From NCBI GenBank assembly GCA_023101885.1, contig JALPQD010000115.1, positions 1,371,953 through 1,435,952 on the forward strand: 64,000 bases of DNA. The letters run 5' to 3'. The notes under the pieces are model-generated. The model saw only the letters and a program-made list of their open reading frames with translations, did not search any database and was not told where the DNA came from. This DNA is from Typhlomys cinereus. Lineage: Eukaryota; Chordata; Mammalia; Rodentia; Platacanthomyidae. A program made the translations under genes and the position numbers. Shown here one piece after another: positions 1 through 11,205 of this stretch; position 1 is the stretch's first letter; every line of letters starts with the position of its first letter.

Positions 1-685
1 CAGACAGCATAAATGATCAGAAATAGCAAGTCCTTTCAAGAAGTAAAGTGCTCCAATATGGCTGCAATTGGAGCTCCAAGGTGGCTAAGACCTCCCCTGC
101 TATAACCCCTGGTGACTGAGATCTCGCCTATGACCCTTCTGACTAAGTTCTTTGTGTGTATCCCTTGAAGTTTCCCTTAGGTTGACTCTTTAATGACCTA
201 TTAATTGATTCAATCAATTGATACAAGTTCGTGGGCAGGTGGGTAATTTTCTTTTTCCATTTCTACTGTCATTCTGGTAAGAGAATAGCTGAAAATATTG
301 CTTGCATTCTTGACCACAGAGACTCTAGGACTGTTGTCACATTGTCTGCTCCACTTTTTTTAATGAACTGGCTTCATTACACCTAGTCAACTGCAAAGGC
401 CATAAAACACTGAGGTATTGATGTGGAATATGCATGTGCAAGAAGCAAAGGTTTAATGAACTTTGTTTAAACCAATAAGGAAGACAAGAAGATCCCTGAA
501 GCAATTGTAGGCAGAATTAGAACTTCTGTTTTAACAATATATTTATAAATTAAAGCACTAAAAACAAATCACTAGACTTTCTGTCTCTCAAGCACAGAAT
601 ATTACTGGTTGATATTTATATTTGTAGTTTTATGCTTAAAAGAAAAGAATGTGAGGCACTATCTCCGATCTCCAGAAGGAGTGCT
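1..685. other. Unassigned AT-rich sequence
   Basis: No convincing reading frame, RNA gene or recognisable mobile element is visible. It is AT-rich background, and ORFs in it are short and lack codon-level coherence. Confidence 0.5.
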
Positions 686-811
686 GAAATTGATTAGCCT
701 TGGCTTCCCTGGGTCCTGGGATTGATTGGCTATGGCTTCCACTGGTGCTGAAATCTGTTGGTCAAGACTCATAGTCGCTAGGATTTGTTTGCACGACTTC
801 CATGGGTGCAG
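686..811 (+). repeat. Degenerate ~32-bp tandem repeat, about four units
   Basis: Four imperfect head-to-tail units start near 686, 719, 751 and 780. The first two share ATTGATT-GCC/GC-TGGCTTCC-TGG-CTG. The fourth keeps GATTTGTTTGC-CGACTTCCATGGGTGCAG, and the third is the most diverged. This looks like an old minisatellite. A 67-codon open frame runs through it but is not protein-like. Confidence 0.5.
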
Positions 812-1540
812 AATTGAGCCACTATTTTGCAAATTCTACTTCTTATTTTCCACTCATTCATTCATTTACCATTCACCCACCCATCCGTTGATATCCTTTT
901 CTCTGCCAAGTAGAGAACTACAGAGATAAATAAGACAGAGCCCCAAATGTGGGACAGACAAAAATTTTCCATTACCAATGTTATGGGAATTTCTCTAGAC
1001 TGATTCCCCAGGCACCAATTAGAATGGAAAAGAAGAGCTTTAGTCATAAGTAGGCTAGAGCTGTTATCACTCTCAAAAGGTTAACTTTTGACCCATAAGT
1101 TTAACTTGTATTTCATTTTATACTAAAGCAGGACAAAGGTGAAGCAAGGGAAGTGGGACTTTCCAAAAGCAAACACAATGGTTACTAAGTATTACCAGAG
1201 CAGCTAGATCACAGACAAGCTCATTGCCTTGATTCTTAGTGGACGACAGTCAAGATCAACACCAGAGCAGCAATACAGGGGCAGGTTATAGAGGTGGTAT
1301 CTTGGAGACTCAATAACTGTAACTTAATGGTTTACATTTTCCTACCTCACCAGTTCATGATTTACTAGAAGAATGTTTTCTTATTACAGAGCATCAGCCT
1401 TATCAGTGAAGTGCAAACCATGTTCTTAAGGAGAGTGATATCTACTCTCTAGAATTGTTTTTGCTGCCAAGAAAGCTGAGACAAACATGAAACTACAGGC
1501 TGAGAAGTAGAGAGAGAGATACAATGAATTCTATACAATC
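812..1540. other. Unassigned sequence
   Basis: I see no gene or recognisable repeat here. The short ORFs on both strands are not supported by any protein-like features. Confidence 0.45.
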
Positions 1541-1642
1541 TTGGGATCTTCATACTCATATTATTCCTCAGTAACACTGACTCCAATAGGTGTGAGCTCA
1601 GCAGGAGGAAACACCAAGAACCAGAACTGCTGGTGGCTGTGC
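1541..1642. repeat. Copy 1 of an unidentified interspersed fragment
   Basis: About 95 bp align with 3406-3502 in the same orientation. Shared words include GGGATCTTCA, AACACTGACTC, GAGCTCAG, AGGAGGAAA and GAACTGCTGG, at roughly three-quarters identity by eye. A shorter echo with GAGCTCAGGAGGAGGAA lies near 47480. The family is not recognised. Confidence 0.5.
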
Positions 1643-1774
1643 AAGGAAAGGAGTTCCAGGAAATGAAATCATGAGAGGTTTCATAGGAACAGTGGGCTTT
1701 GGGCAAAGATTTGAGGGGTTGAAATAGACTAATTGCATAGTAAGCATTTTAGTTACATTATATACTTGACTCCA

Positions 1775-1991
1775 GGGGTTTATTCTAGCTCACAAATCTA
1801 GGTTGCAGCCCATCATGGCAAGGGAATCATAGCAATAGAGAGTAGGGGATTGCTTTACGTCACCATGCACAGACAAGAACAGCAAGCAATGAATGCACGC
1901 ATGCATGCTTGCTTGCATGTTAGTGCTCAGCTCTCATTCTTACACAGTTCTGGATCTCATCTTCTGCCAAGGGAATTATCCCAATCATAAT
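1775..1991 (-). mobile_element. MaLR-type LTR remnant, left part
   Basis: Contains the ACAGTTCTGGATCTCATCTTCTGCCAAGGGAATTATCCCA pattern typical of a MaLR-like LTR read in reverse. It is interrupted at 1991 by a younger solo LTR and resumes at 2419 with AGATTGGGTCTTCCACATCAA. Family assignment is by eye. Confidence 0.45.
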
Positions 1992-2413
1992 TGTCATAGT
2001 TAGACACAGGTATCAACTTGTGGTTGGAGGGCTTGACCTCTGGGCACATTTGTAGAGAATTAGTGGTTGAGTTAGGTCCAGAGTAGACCTGCAGGAGATT
2101 ATCTAGCTGATGGGAAAGACCCAGCCCATCGTGGGTGGGATTAGGCCCTGGAATAAAATACAGAGAACTGGTTAAGAGAGTTGGCATCCTTTTGTACACT
2201 TGGCCAGACATGCTGGTCTGGCAAGTAAGGATCGTCCCTCTCTCAGCCATTATGTGGTGATGGTGTGGCCAGTTCCCTTAGTCCTGGTGTTGGCACATGC
2301 TTTCTTGTCAAGCTGGACTGAGAAGTGTAACCAGTGTAAGAGACAATAAACCCCTTGTTCCCTTAAGCCCTTTGATGGTCATTTATCAGCAACCATGCAG
2401 GCGAACTGCAACA
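1992..2413 (+). mobile_element. Solo LTR, ERVL/MaLR-like (family X, copy 1)
   Basis: A 422-bp element starts TGTCATAGTTAGACACAGG and ends CTGCAACA, so it has TG...CA termini. It carries AATAAA at about 2346, followed by CCCCTTGTTCCCTTAAG and GGTCATTTATCAGCAACC. It is flanked by ATAAT and GTAAT, a 5-bp duplication with one mismatch. Near-identical architecture occurs at 39806-40228 and 63059-63467. No internal retroviral sequence is attached. Confidence 0.7.
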
Positions 2414-2710
2414 GTAATAGATTGGGTCTTCCACATCAATTAATGCAATCAAGATAACCCCTCCCAGACCTTCTCAGAGGTCAACCTTCACTGTTGTTTT
2501 GCTGTATCAATGTAATAACTAAAGCACTTACTGTGTAATTAATATGACTGCAACCCCTCATGGGCCATTGCCCCCCATGAAACCTCTCATGATTTTATTT
2601 ACTGAAACTCCTGTTTTTTCCACAGTCATTTATTTGGCTTCTGATTCCCTTTTTCCTTTAAGTTGTGATTGAGTACTGTCTCACAGCAATGAAAGAAAAG
2701 TAATCTTAAC
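2414..2710 (-). mobile_element. MaLR-type LTR remnant, right part
   Basis: After the solo LTR the older element continues with TTGGGTCTTCCACATCAATTAATGCAATCAAGATAA, a MaLR-like reverse-strand signature. Near 2660-2705 a second LTR tail in plus orientation appears (TTTAAGTTGTGATTGAGTACTGTCTCACAGCAATGAAAG). At least two old LTR pieces are therefore mixed here. Confidence 0.4.
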
Positions 2711-2906
2711 AGGTGGTACAGGTGTATACTGAGTTGAGATTAGAGATAAACTGGTGCAGGTTGAAAGAGAAAGAATAAGAGCTCCCAGCCAGGTCTCATC
2801 TCAACATGACCTAGCCACATACTGTGAAACAGGAACTATCAATCTCTCTGTTGCTGCATCTCTGCTTTATTCCAACTCCCTCCTTCTGCACTAGTGAATG
2901 AATGTA

Positions 2907-2908
<2 letters not shown>

Positions 2909-2941
<33 letters not shown>

Positions 2942-2943
2942 CA
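2909..2943 (+). repeat. (CA)n microsatellite
   Basis: About 35 bp of nearly pure CA dinucleotide repeat. No SINE body is obvious next to it, unlike most CA tracts in this window. Confidence 0.9.
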
Positions 2944-3405
2944 CATACCTCCTGACCACAAAGAACAGTGTTCAGAGCCCCACACTGGCATGCATTGATT
3001 TTCTCTCCTTTCAGCTTTTCATTAGCTCCCACACTGTGGTCCTAATGGTTTCTTTGGCCTAGCTTTATTTCATGTGAGGTCTGGCAGCAAAACGACCCCA
3101 ACTCTTTCTTTGATACTCAAGAAACACTGGTGGAGCTCTCCCCTAAGACTCAACCTCAATCTGTGGTTTTAAGATTATCTATTCTAGGTCATGTCATGAA
3201 TCTGATGCAGACTTTAATTACAATTATAATTAAGAAAAAAAACTAGCTTGTGTTTTACCTGCACTAGTCTGAGAGACATAAATCTACAAACTGAATTTGT
3301 GGCATCCCCCTGGTTAACACATACAAGACTTAGTACACCAGGGAGACTAGTCTTTCAAGACCCTGGGGTCTTGAATAAGCTTTTATACTACTATGTCCAC
3401 ATTAT
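2944..3405. other. Unassigned sequence
   Basis: No gene or recognised repeat. A 88-codon frame starting at 3248 runs into the copy-2 repeat fragment and is not credible as a protein. Confidence 0.4.
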
Positions 3406-3502
3406 GATGGGATCTTCAACCTCATGCTATTCCGCAATAACACTGACTCTAGCAGTCATGAGCTCAGTAGGAGGAAATACCGAAAACTGGAACTGCTGGA
3501 AG
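3406..3502. repeat. Copy 2 of an unidentified interspersed fragment
   Basis: Aligns to 1541-1642 in direct orientation, with shared blocks GGGATCTTCA, AACACTGACTC, ATGAGCTCAGTAGGAGGAAA and AACTGGAACTGCTGG. It directly abuts the A/T-rich tail of an L1 3' end. Function and family are unknown. Confidence 0.5.
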
Positions 3503-3514
3503 TATTTTTTTTAA

Positions 3515-3750
3515 TTTCAAGTCCCAAATTTTTCATATTTTAGCTAATATTTTTAATTCTTTTTTATTTTTCTAGTTTTACAAGCATAATGAGTGGTGTC
3601 CCTGCCCCCTCCTTCCTCCTTCCTTTCCCACTCTTCCCTCCCTTCATCAATCCATCCCTTTCCCTCTCACCGTCCTGCCTGTCTGCTTCTGTGGGCCCTC
3701 AAGTTCCCTTCAGGTTGTCTGCTCTAGTATGATCTCAGGCCTCTGTGGCA
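3515..3750 (-). mobile_element. LINE-1 3' end, 5'-truncated
   Basis: On the plus strand it starts with a T-rich tail and TTTTCTAGTTTTACAAGCATAATGAGT. A pyrimidine-rich block (CCCCTCCTTCCTCCTTCC) follows, which is the reverse of the G-rich polypurine tract of rodent L1 3' UTRs. It is similar to 43430-43990 on the same strand. Confidence 0.6.
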
Positions 3751-5168
3751 GTCAAGTTCCAGATTTAAATTTTCTCACATACATGATCAGGGCACATGGA
3801 CTCACAAGGAAGGATTGAGTAATTCTTAATTAGACTCATTATGTAAAGCATGAATGTGTATAAACGTGTATTTATATTCATAAACACATTATGGCAGACA
3901 TCCTTGAAATAAGCCCATGGTAGCACATTTGTCTCCTTGTAAATGGAGCATCTGAACGATGCTAAATTTGTAGTTTTCTTCCTGTTTGATGAATAGGCTG
4001 TCTTTGGAGGAAACACTGAGGACCCTGTCCCCCTTGACTTAGAAACTGAATTCAAATCTCAACCACCTCAGTATGGGCAACCGTTGTGAAAACCATGCCC
4101 AGCTGTGGCATCTGACCCAGGATCCCGCCTAATGCAATGAAAGGGACAGTGTCAGTCATGGAAACTCAGATTTAAGAATGCTGTCTCATCCACCCACCCC
4201 AGCTGTGAGTGACATCTTAGTTTGTCGGACAGACTGACACTGGAAGCTACGTGCCTGGGGCCCTGTAACCCTTGACCCCTCTCTAAGCCCTTCTGCGACC
4301 CTCAGGTAACCTGACTTCTTCCAAACTTTCACATAGGGAAAAGAATGTGCTAAGCTTCCTAAAATAGACCTGTTTATCAGTTCGTTGTTTTTTTTTTTTT
4401 TTAAGTGAGTCTGTGTTGTTAAAAACAGCTAGTGGGGTTTTTCAAACTCCTACGTGGAGACAGGTGGAATAAAGGAACTCCTACCCAGAAGGGAAGTTTT
4501 TAGAAGTGGCAAACTCATGTTACCTTCAGGTGGGATTTAATATTTAACTCATTACATATGCTGACCGAAAGAACTTGATACCTATAATCACAGTGCCCTT
4601 CCACCTAGATCGCTGCTGTGTCACTTGATTTCAGACGGTTTCACATGGATTCCCCAGTTTGGAATAAGCCTGCGGCAGTTCTTTTGAGCATATTGTTGCC
4701 CATATGGATGATAATGTATTCAGCACTGCGCTAAGAAGTTGGCAGGCTTATGTTAAAGAGCTCAGGCCCTTGAATCAAAGAGGACTGGGCTTGAAATTTC
4801 AGCTCTGCCACTCAGCAGCAGGGTGTTCTTAGCAGACTGCAGTTTCTTCAGGAGATTCACACTGAAAAGTGGGAATCAGGGTGACTACCATCCACGGATA
4901 GTGTAAAGACTAACAAAGATGAAGTGCATAACTTGTGTCGGGAAGAGCTTGTCATGTAACAAACAACACCAGAACCTGGCACCACAGTGTGTGGTGTTTG
5001 TTTCCTCTGTAGGGCAGTAGTTTCTGAATTCTATGTGTTTCCACTTGTCTGTTCCCAAGACGATTTCCTGTGCTATTAGAGTTCTTTGCAGAAAGCCCTT
5101 GCCTTTGTCCATATCCTGAAATCTGTGGCCCCAAACTTTCCTTTAGCTGAAATTTCAGAGCCTCAGGG
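3751..5168. other. Unassigned sequence, about 1.4 kb
   Basis: No gene, RNA or mobile element could be supported. A homopolymer T run lies near 4390. The several ORFs under 100 codons on both strands show no recognisable motif. Confidence 0.45.
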
Positions 5169-5169
5169 T

Positions 5170-5710
5170 CTTATGCAAGGGTCTTTGATTTTTTTGTGCC
5201 AAGTGAGACATTTTATTGTTCTATGGATGGATATCCAGTTTTTTCAGTGCCATTTATTAAAAAGGCTATCTTTTTTTCCCAGTGTATGCTTTTTGACACC
5301 TTAGTTGAAAATTAAATGACTTTCACTTCACTAGTATATTTCCAGGTCCTCTAGTTTATTCCACCAGTCAACATTTCTTCTCATGTGCCAGTATCATGTT
5401 GTGTGGGTTATTGGGTCTCAATAATATAGTTTTAGATCAGGTCTTGTGATGCCTCCAACATTGCTTAAGATAGGTTTGGCTTTGGGGTATCTGTATGCTT
5501 ACATGTGAATTTTAGAATTGTTTCCTTTCTAGTCCTATGAAGAATGTCATCAGAACTTTGATGGGATTATGTTGAATTTATATATCACATTTGGTAATAC
5601 ATCCATTTTCTCAATGTTGATTCTGCCAGTTCAATAGCACAGGAAGTCTTTCTATCTTCTAGTGTCTCTTCAATTTCTTCACTATTTATTCCTAGTTATT
5701 TGTTTATGCC
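5170..5710 (-). mobile_element. LINE-1 ORF2 fragment (reverse-transcriptase region)
   Basis: The plus strand reads as the reverse complement of the L1 ORF2 region. Landmarks are CAGTGCCATTTATTAAAAAGGCTAT, GTGCCAGTATCATGTTGTG, TAGTTTTAGATCAGGTCTTGTGATGCCTCC, and GTCATCAGAACTTTGATGGGATTATGTTGAATTTATA. The frame is broken by stops and indels. It is an internal fragment lacking its own 3' tail here. Confidence 0.7.
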
Positions 5711-6062
5711 TGTAAAGAATGAAATTTTTATTCCTATTTACTTCTCAACAAGTTTATTATTGGTACACACAAAAGCTACTAACACAACTTCAAAGAGTAC
5801 ATTTTACCTTGAGAGGCTGTAAGAACACAACCAGTCTCCAACTCACCTTTTAAATTTTTGACCCCTGCACAGCTTTCCCAATATTAGGAACATTTATTTT
5901 AACAGACTGAGTTCAGGGTGAACTAACATGGACCAATCATGCTCAACATAAGAAGCTTGAGTTAAATCTCTCAGAAAAAGAGTCATTTCATCACAATGAC
6001 GACCTTCAGTCCAGACAGGACATTGTAGGACATTGTACTTTCCTTTCCTTTCTCTCTCTCTT
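5711..6062. other. Unassigned sequence
   Basis: Nothing recognisable. It ends in a CT-rich stretch that borders the SINE starting at 6063. Confidence 0.4.
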
Positions 6063-6343
6063 TTTTAACATGTGCATGGGTGCCTCTGTGTGTGTGTGTG
6101 TGTGTGTGTGTAAGAAGGCACTGTGTTTGCCTGTGGAGGCCCAACGGTGACTTCTAGAATCATCCTGGATGGTTCGACCTCCTTATTTCTTTTCTCTGGA
6201 GTTTTCCCAGGCTCTGCCTTCTAGGGCTGGAAGTACAGGCTACAACCATTTCTGCCTGGTATTTTATGTAGAATTTAGGATCCAAACTCAGGTCCTTCTG
6301 CTTTCAAGGCAGAGACTTACCCCTGAACCATCATCTCTCCCAT
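6063..6343 (-). mobile_element. Dip-like (B2-superfamily) SINE with (TG)n
   Basis: Read on the minus strand it begins near 6343 with the B2-type head (GGGAGAGATGATGGTTCAGGGG) and continues through the body (CCTGAGTTTGGATCC). It ends in a CA tract that is TG on the plus strand at 6088-6111. The same body occurs at 35865, 37757 and in the plus-strand copies at 41 to 58 kb. Strongly diverged. Confidence 0.7.
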
Positions 6344-7765
6344 CCTAATACAGAATATTGTATTTTTCAATTGCACTATTGTGCTGTGATTCTGAAACCA
6401 CACCATTTTAAATTTGAATTTTAAGATAATCAGTCTTGAGAGTGAGGGGCAAGGACATAAACTCATTCTGTTCATATATGACAATGTCAAAAAATAAAGA
6501 GAGAAAAAAGAAAACCAATCCTAATTTCACCAACACAAGTAGCCATATCCAGCAAGCTGAGCTTTCCCCTGTCTTCAGCCTATCAAACACATTAGAGTCC
6601 AACCTCCCTCACTTTGTTACAAGAAGTCCTTCCTTTGAAAGGAGCTGCAACAACAACAATAGCAACAAAAAACTCAGAGAACATTTTTCTCATGTCTTCT
6701 TATACAACTCAGGATGTCTGTTTCAAACAGCTACTCAATTTGTATTAATAAACAAGGATTTTTCTGGCTTTTGGATTTAAAAAGCTGCTACTTATTAGCA
6801 GTCACCAATTTTTAGCCTTCTTCCCTGGTAGATCAACCATAAAGGACTTGCCAGGCTATCTGATTCATTGCTTCCATCATGTATTATCAATAACTCACAA
6901 GTGCTGCATATGCTGCAGCTGCACATATATGGAACACTATGCTAAATTATAGATGGCCAGTATTAAGAAATATAATATACAAGGGCCCATCAGCACTGAG
7001 TCAAGAGCAGCTCTTCAAATAAAAGTCTCTCTTTTAATGAGCACCAAAGGCCCATCCACATTAAGCTTATGAACCCAAGAAAAATAAATCAAAGGTCACA
7101 ATTTATGAACCAAAGAGGGCACATAAAGTTTGGGAAGAACCTAATTACTCAGTTAAACAGGAAAAAGCAATGCAGCGCATTAATAGTACAAAATTTGAAA
7201 TAGTGCCAAACTACACTTAATAAGATTCTGCCCAATGTCAGTCCTTCAAGGAGTAAACAAATTATAGAGTAGGATCTAGTGGATTCCCTGATGCACAAGT
7301 GATGAAGGGAGAGGATAGATAGAATAATCAGGAATGTAATTCTGGGACCTCTTTGTACCATATATACAAATCATAAGAGAGTGGATAAATAACTTCACAC
7401 TGATTCAGACAAAACTTCCCATAGAATGAAATTTCGTCTCCAATAAATGATTAGATTACAAGTGAATTGGACCACACCATTATCTCATCCAATTAAAAAA
7501 AAAAGCACTTCACAGGAATTTATAAGGCTATACTGTCTCTAAAACCATCCCAGCCTCACGAAATGCCTCAGTTCAATGGCAAATAGATGAATGAAGTCTG
7601 TTCTTAACAAATCCACAGGGTCCACAAAGGTCAATACCATGACCTGGAATACATATAAGTCCATCTTTACACTGAAGAATGACAGCTTAGGTAGAAGTTT
7701 ACTGCCTGTGCTTTCCAGGACTTCCTTAATTCTGATATCATATTCTTGTCAAAGATTAGCATAGA
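6344..7765. other. Unassigned sequence, about 1.4 kb
   Basis: No supported gene or repeat. A 114-codon frame at 6436-6780 is low-complexity (KKERKKK, NNNNSNKK) and has no protein-family signature. Confidence 0.45.
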
Positions 7766-8180
7766 AATTTATCATGGTGTGGATATAAATTGTCTCTCAC
7801 TGGCTCGTGGACTTGAATATTTGGTTCCCAGCTCATAGCTGTTTTGGAAAGAGATGGAGCCTTGTTGGAAGAAGTATGTCATTGGGGGAGAGTCTTGAGG
7901 TTTGATAGCCTGGACCTACTCTACTTCCTATTTTGCCTATTTATATTCTCTCTCTCTTTTTCTCTCTCTCTTCTTTCATCCACCCATCCATCTCTCCCTC
8001 CCTCTATCCAGATGGCTGCTCTAATGTGAGCTGGCCTCTTGCTTTACACCATGCTGACTGTCACATTTGCTCTGCCATAATGGACTCTACCCCCTCTCAC
8101 ATGGAAGCAAATAATAAACCTGTTCTCTCTTCAGTTGTTTGAGTCAGAGTGTCTTTATCACACCAATGGAAAAGTAACTG
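7766..8180 (+). mobile_element. MaLR-like solo LTR
   Basis: The 5' part has GGTGTGGATATAAATTGTCTCTC and GGAGCCTTGTTGGAAGAAGTATGTCATTGGGGGAG, a well-known MaLR LTR pattern. The 3' part has an ATAATAAACCTGTTC poly(A) region, GAGTGTCTTTATCACACCAATGGAAAAGTAACT. A CT-rich block lies inside. Frames through it are not genes. Confidence 0.65.
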
Positions 8181-9362
8181 CTAAACAGTTATATTTATTT
8201 CTCAAAAAGATGACTCTCAGTTTATATGGAGTTCTCAAGATCCTTTTATTCCAACATTCTCAATTTAGCCAAATAAAAAAATTAACAACCTCATGTGAAC
8301 AACTCTTAAAAAGGTTATCAACCTACATTATCCACAAACCTAATTCTGGAGTAACTCAGAACATATCCAGGTGAGAATCAAGGAATGCATTCTCTGCCTC
8401 TTTTACTGTTTGAGTGTGCTTGGACATGTAGTATACCCTAGGTCAGGACTTGAAACTGGACTGAGCAAGTGTGGGTCTCACGCTATAGCAGAATGTGCTC
8501 AGGAATATGTGTTGGTCTCTGGTTTTCAGACAAGGTAAGAATTCCTTCCATACTCTGGATCAATAGTTTTCTTAATCTCCATAATTTAATTTCCACTCCA
8601 TACATACCAGCCATTGACAGACAGTGTCTCTCCCGTCCATTTGTCCAATGGGACTACTTTCTTCTTTGATCTTATAGTAGAGAGTAATGATGGGGGAATT
8701 TAGTAATTGAGAAGAGGTGATTGGACATGGCCCCTTCTGCTCAATAAGAGAGAGCTTTGAAGTGAACCTCACAATGCAAGAATATTTCTGATGGGTTTCT
8801 GACATACTATAGAACCAATTGCATAAAAGCAGGGGGCTGAGAGTCTCTTCTCTCAGAGCTATTGCACAGAGGGAGATTGTTTTAGAAACTAAAAGAAGAT
8901 CAGTGAAGAAAAAAATTCTTAAAAACAGAATGATGGGGAAAACAAGATCTGTACTGGGAACCCAACCACACTGAAGGACTGAGAGTGCATCTCTTCCCAC
9001 ACACACCTCATTGAGATTTCCTGTGTCCCAGGACCCTGCTTATGATCCAACCATCTGTGCCCTTTGGTAAATTTTACAGCCATGACACCGCCTCCCTCTT
9101 GCAGTCACAGTGTTTATCATCTTCTACTTTGTATTATGATTTTAAAATACAGCACTAATAAAACTTAAAAGAAGCATGACACTGCTTCTCATCATATGTA
9201 GAAATAATCACAAGTATAGATCTAAGTCTAGGTCCAATATATCTTCTATGAAGCCAATGTAATTGACATTCAATAATTCTTTTTTAGGTACAGAAACGAA
9301 TGGAAGAATATAAATAACATGTATTTGCTTTAGACATCCTATAATTACAGAAAGTCCTCTTA
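8181..9362. other. Unassigned sequence, about 1.2 kb
   Basis: No gene or repeat recognised. A 144-codon minus-strand frame (8572-9006) exists but shows no domain, signal peptide or family resemblance I can support. Confidence 0.4.
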
Positions 9363-9585
9363 TTATAGTTTGAATATGTCCCCTAAATTTTGCATATCAA
9401 AAATATAGTCCCCCAAATCCATAGGTTAATGGTATTTGGGGATTTAAGGCTCTGACATGCCTGACTGCCTTAACCCTGTGATAGCTGCTGCCTGTTGTCA
9501 TATACCAAGAAGATTTTACCAGATACTCTTAGGCTTCAGAGTCTCCAAAGCCATAAGCCAAATAAGCTTCTCTGCTTTTGGGGGA
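9363..9585 (+). mobile_element. MaLR-like LTR fragment
   Basis: Starts TATAGTTTGAATATGTCCCC, the signature 5' end of MST/MLT-type MaLR LTRs. It ends at GCCATAAGCCAAATAAGCTTCTCTGC, where the poly(A) region lies. It is truncated by the adjoining B3-like SINE. Confidence 0.6.
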
Positions 9586-9599
9586 GAAGAGAGGGGACA

Positions 9600-9745
9600 T
9601 ATTTGCACCACAGCACACATGTGGGGATCAGAGGACAGCCTTCAGGAGTCAGTTCTCTCAATCCACCTTGCGAGTTTCAGGGAACCAGCTCAGGTTGCCA
9701 GACTTGACAACAAGGGCCTTTACCAATGAGACATCTCACTAGCTA
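9600..9745 (-). mobile_element. B3-like SINE
   Basis: Plus-strand text GTGGGGATCAGAGGACAGCC, AGGAGTCAGTTCTCTC, AGGGAACCAGCTCAGGTTGCCAGACTTGACAACAAGGGCCTTTACC and GAGACATCTCACTAGCT is the reverse of a B3-type SINE. That element has a tRNA-derived head followed by the characteristic tail. Confidence 0.7.
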
Positions 9746-11084
9746 GATACAGTCTGTGGTTTTGAGCTAGAGCAACAGGGCATGGATTAACACATCTCCA
9801 ACACCTGGGACGAAGCAGTCAGTAGGATCAGGAAGCCAGCAGTGTGGGCTGTGACCAGCAGCAGCAGCATTTTGAACTCTCAGGATCTTTTATTTCCCCG
9901 TGACATTTGTGAGTGTGTGTGAACAGATGGGAAGGCACATGTAGCCATACAACTTGACAGTATTGTAAGCAATAATAGCAGGAATCCTACCTTTGGTTCC
10001 TATACGCAAAACCATCGCACCATTGGGCTCTCAATACTATCCTGACACAGGAGTGATAGGAAGGACACAGATATTCTCTCCCCCACAAGTGATGAAATAC
10101 TAAGTCTCCGAGAACTGCAGTCATTCACAATGATATTGATGCCCAGTACAAAACAAGTGTCAACTCCAGCTCAGCTTTTCGGCCAAGAAAAAAACTTTTG
10201 GAATTGGTTACCTGATGTGGGTCACAAGTAGGATGAGGGACACAAGAAGACACACGAGTGTTGAAAAGGCTCTTCGATCAGGAAGAGAGCCCATGCGAAA
10301 TAAACATGTCAAATGTAGAGATACTCTCACGGTTACCCACCATTAGGAAACACCAGACCACCTTGGCACACCCTTCTCTATAAGGAACTCTGCAAGAACA
10401 ATGAAGTCCCTTGGAGAGTCCATGATAATCCATGGCTTTGGTTGAGTACTTGAAATTTATGAAGTTGAATTTCAGCTCTCTTATTGCTTCATGCATTCAG
10501 TGTAGAGTTCTCATAGAAGAAACAGAAATCTCCTATTTCTAATTTCAAGGACAGTAAACTCTAGCCAAGAGCTCAGAATGACTTCTAAGAGGAGAAGCAG
10601 AGGCTCAGGAAGCGGTTCTTCTCTCGGCTCTGCACAGTGGGACAAGGACTGGGTGACATGTGGTGTGACATGTAATGTTCACATTGACACTGCTTTTATA
10701 GAAAGCAGTAAAAGTAGCTCTTAAGCCTCAAGTTGGCTTATTGACAGAAAAGACTGAGAATTTCTGAGAGCCGTTGATACAGTTCTCAACCAAAGACAAC
10801 ACACTATCTTCCTTCTGTCCACCCACATATATCAAAAAAAGGCCAAAGTTCAAAACCTGTCAAGCTTTATTACTGAGAATCCACCCCACACACCCCAGCT
10901 CTCACAGCACCCTAGAGGCTTCCCTGTGCATCCACACACCATTTGTGTCCAACCAGACTCATACAAGTTTTTCCCAGTAGACAGTTGAATTCAGTTCACT
11001 AATTTCCTTTTGACCACATGCCACATGCTGGGAAAATGTTTTGCTGTGTTTGTTTTCTTGCTTTTTGTTGTTGTTGTTTGTTTG
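9746..11084. other. Unassigned sequence, about 1.3 kb
   Basis: No supported gene or element. A short CAG-rich stretch (GCAGCAGCAGC) lies near 9858. ORFs are short and incoherent. Confidence 0.45.
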
Positions 11085-11205
11085 CTGGCTGGCTGGCTGG
11101 CTTCTTCAGATGGTGTTGCTCTGTAGTCCAGGTTGACCTTAAACTCATGAGCCTCTTGCCTCTGCATCACAATTGCTGGGCACACAGATGTGCGTCACCA
11201 CAGCA
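11085..11205 (-). mobile_element. B1 SINE (7SL-derived)
   Basis: The plus strand has GTTGCTCTGTAGTCCAGGTTGACCTTAAACTCATGAGCCTCTTGCCTC and TTGCTGGGCACACAGATGTGCGTCACCA, the reverse of a B1. A T/GTT-rich tail and (GGCT)n lie just before it at 11062-11103. Confidence 0.75.
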
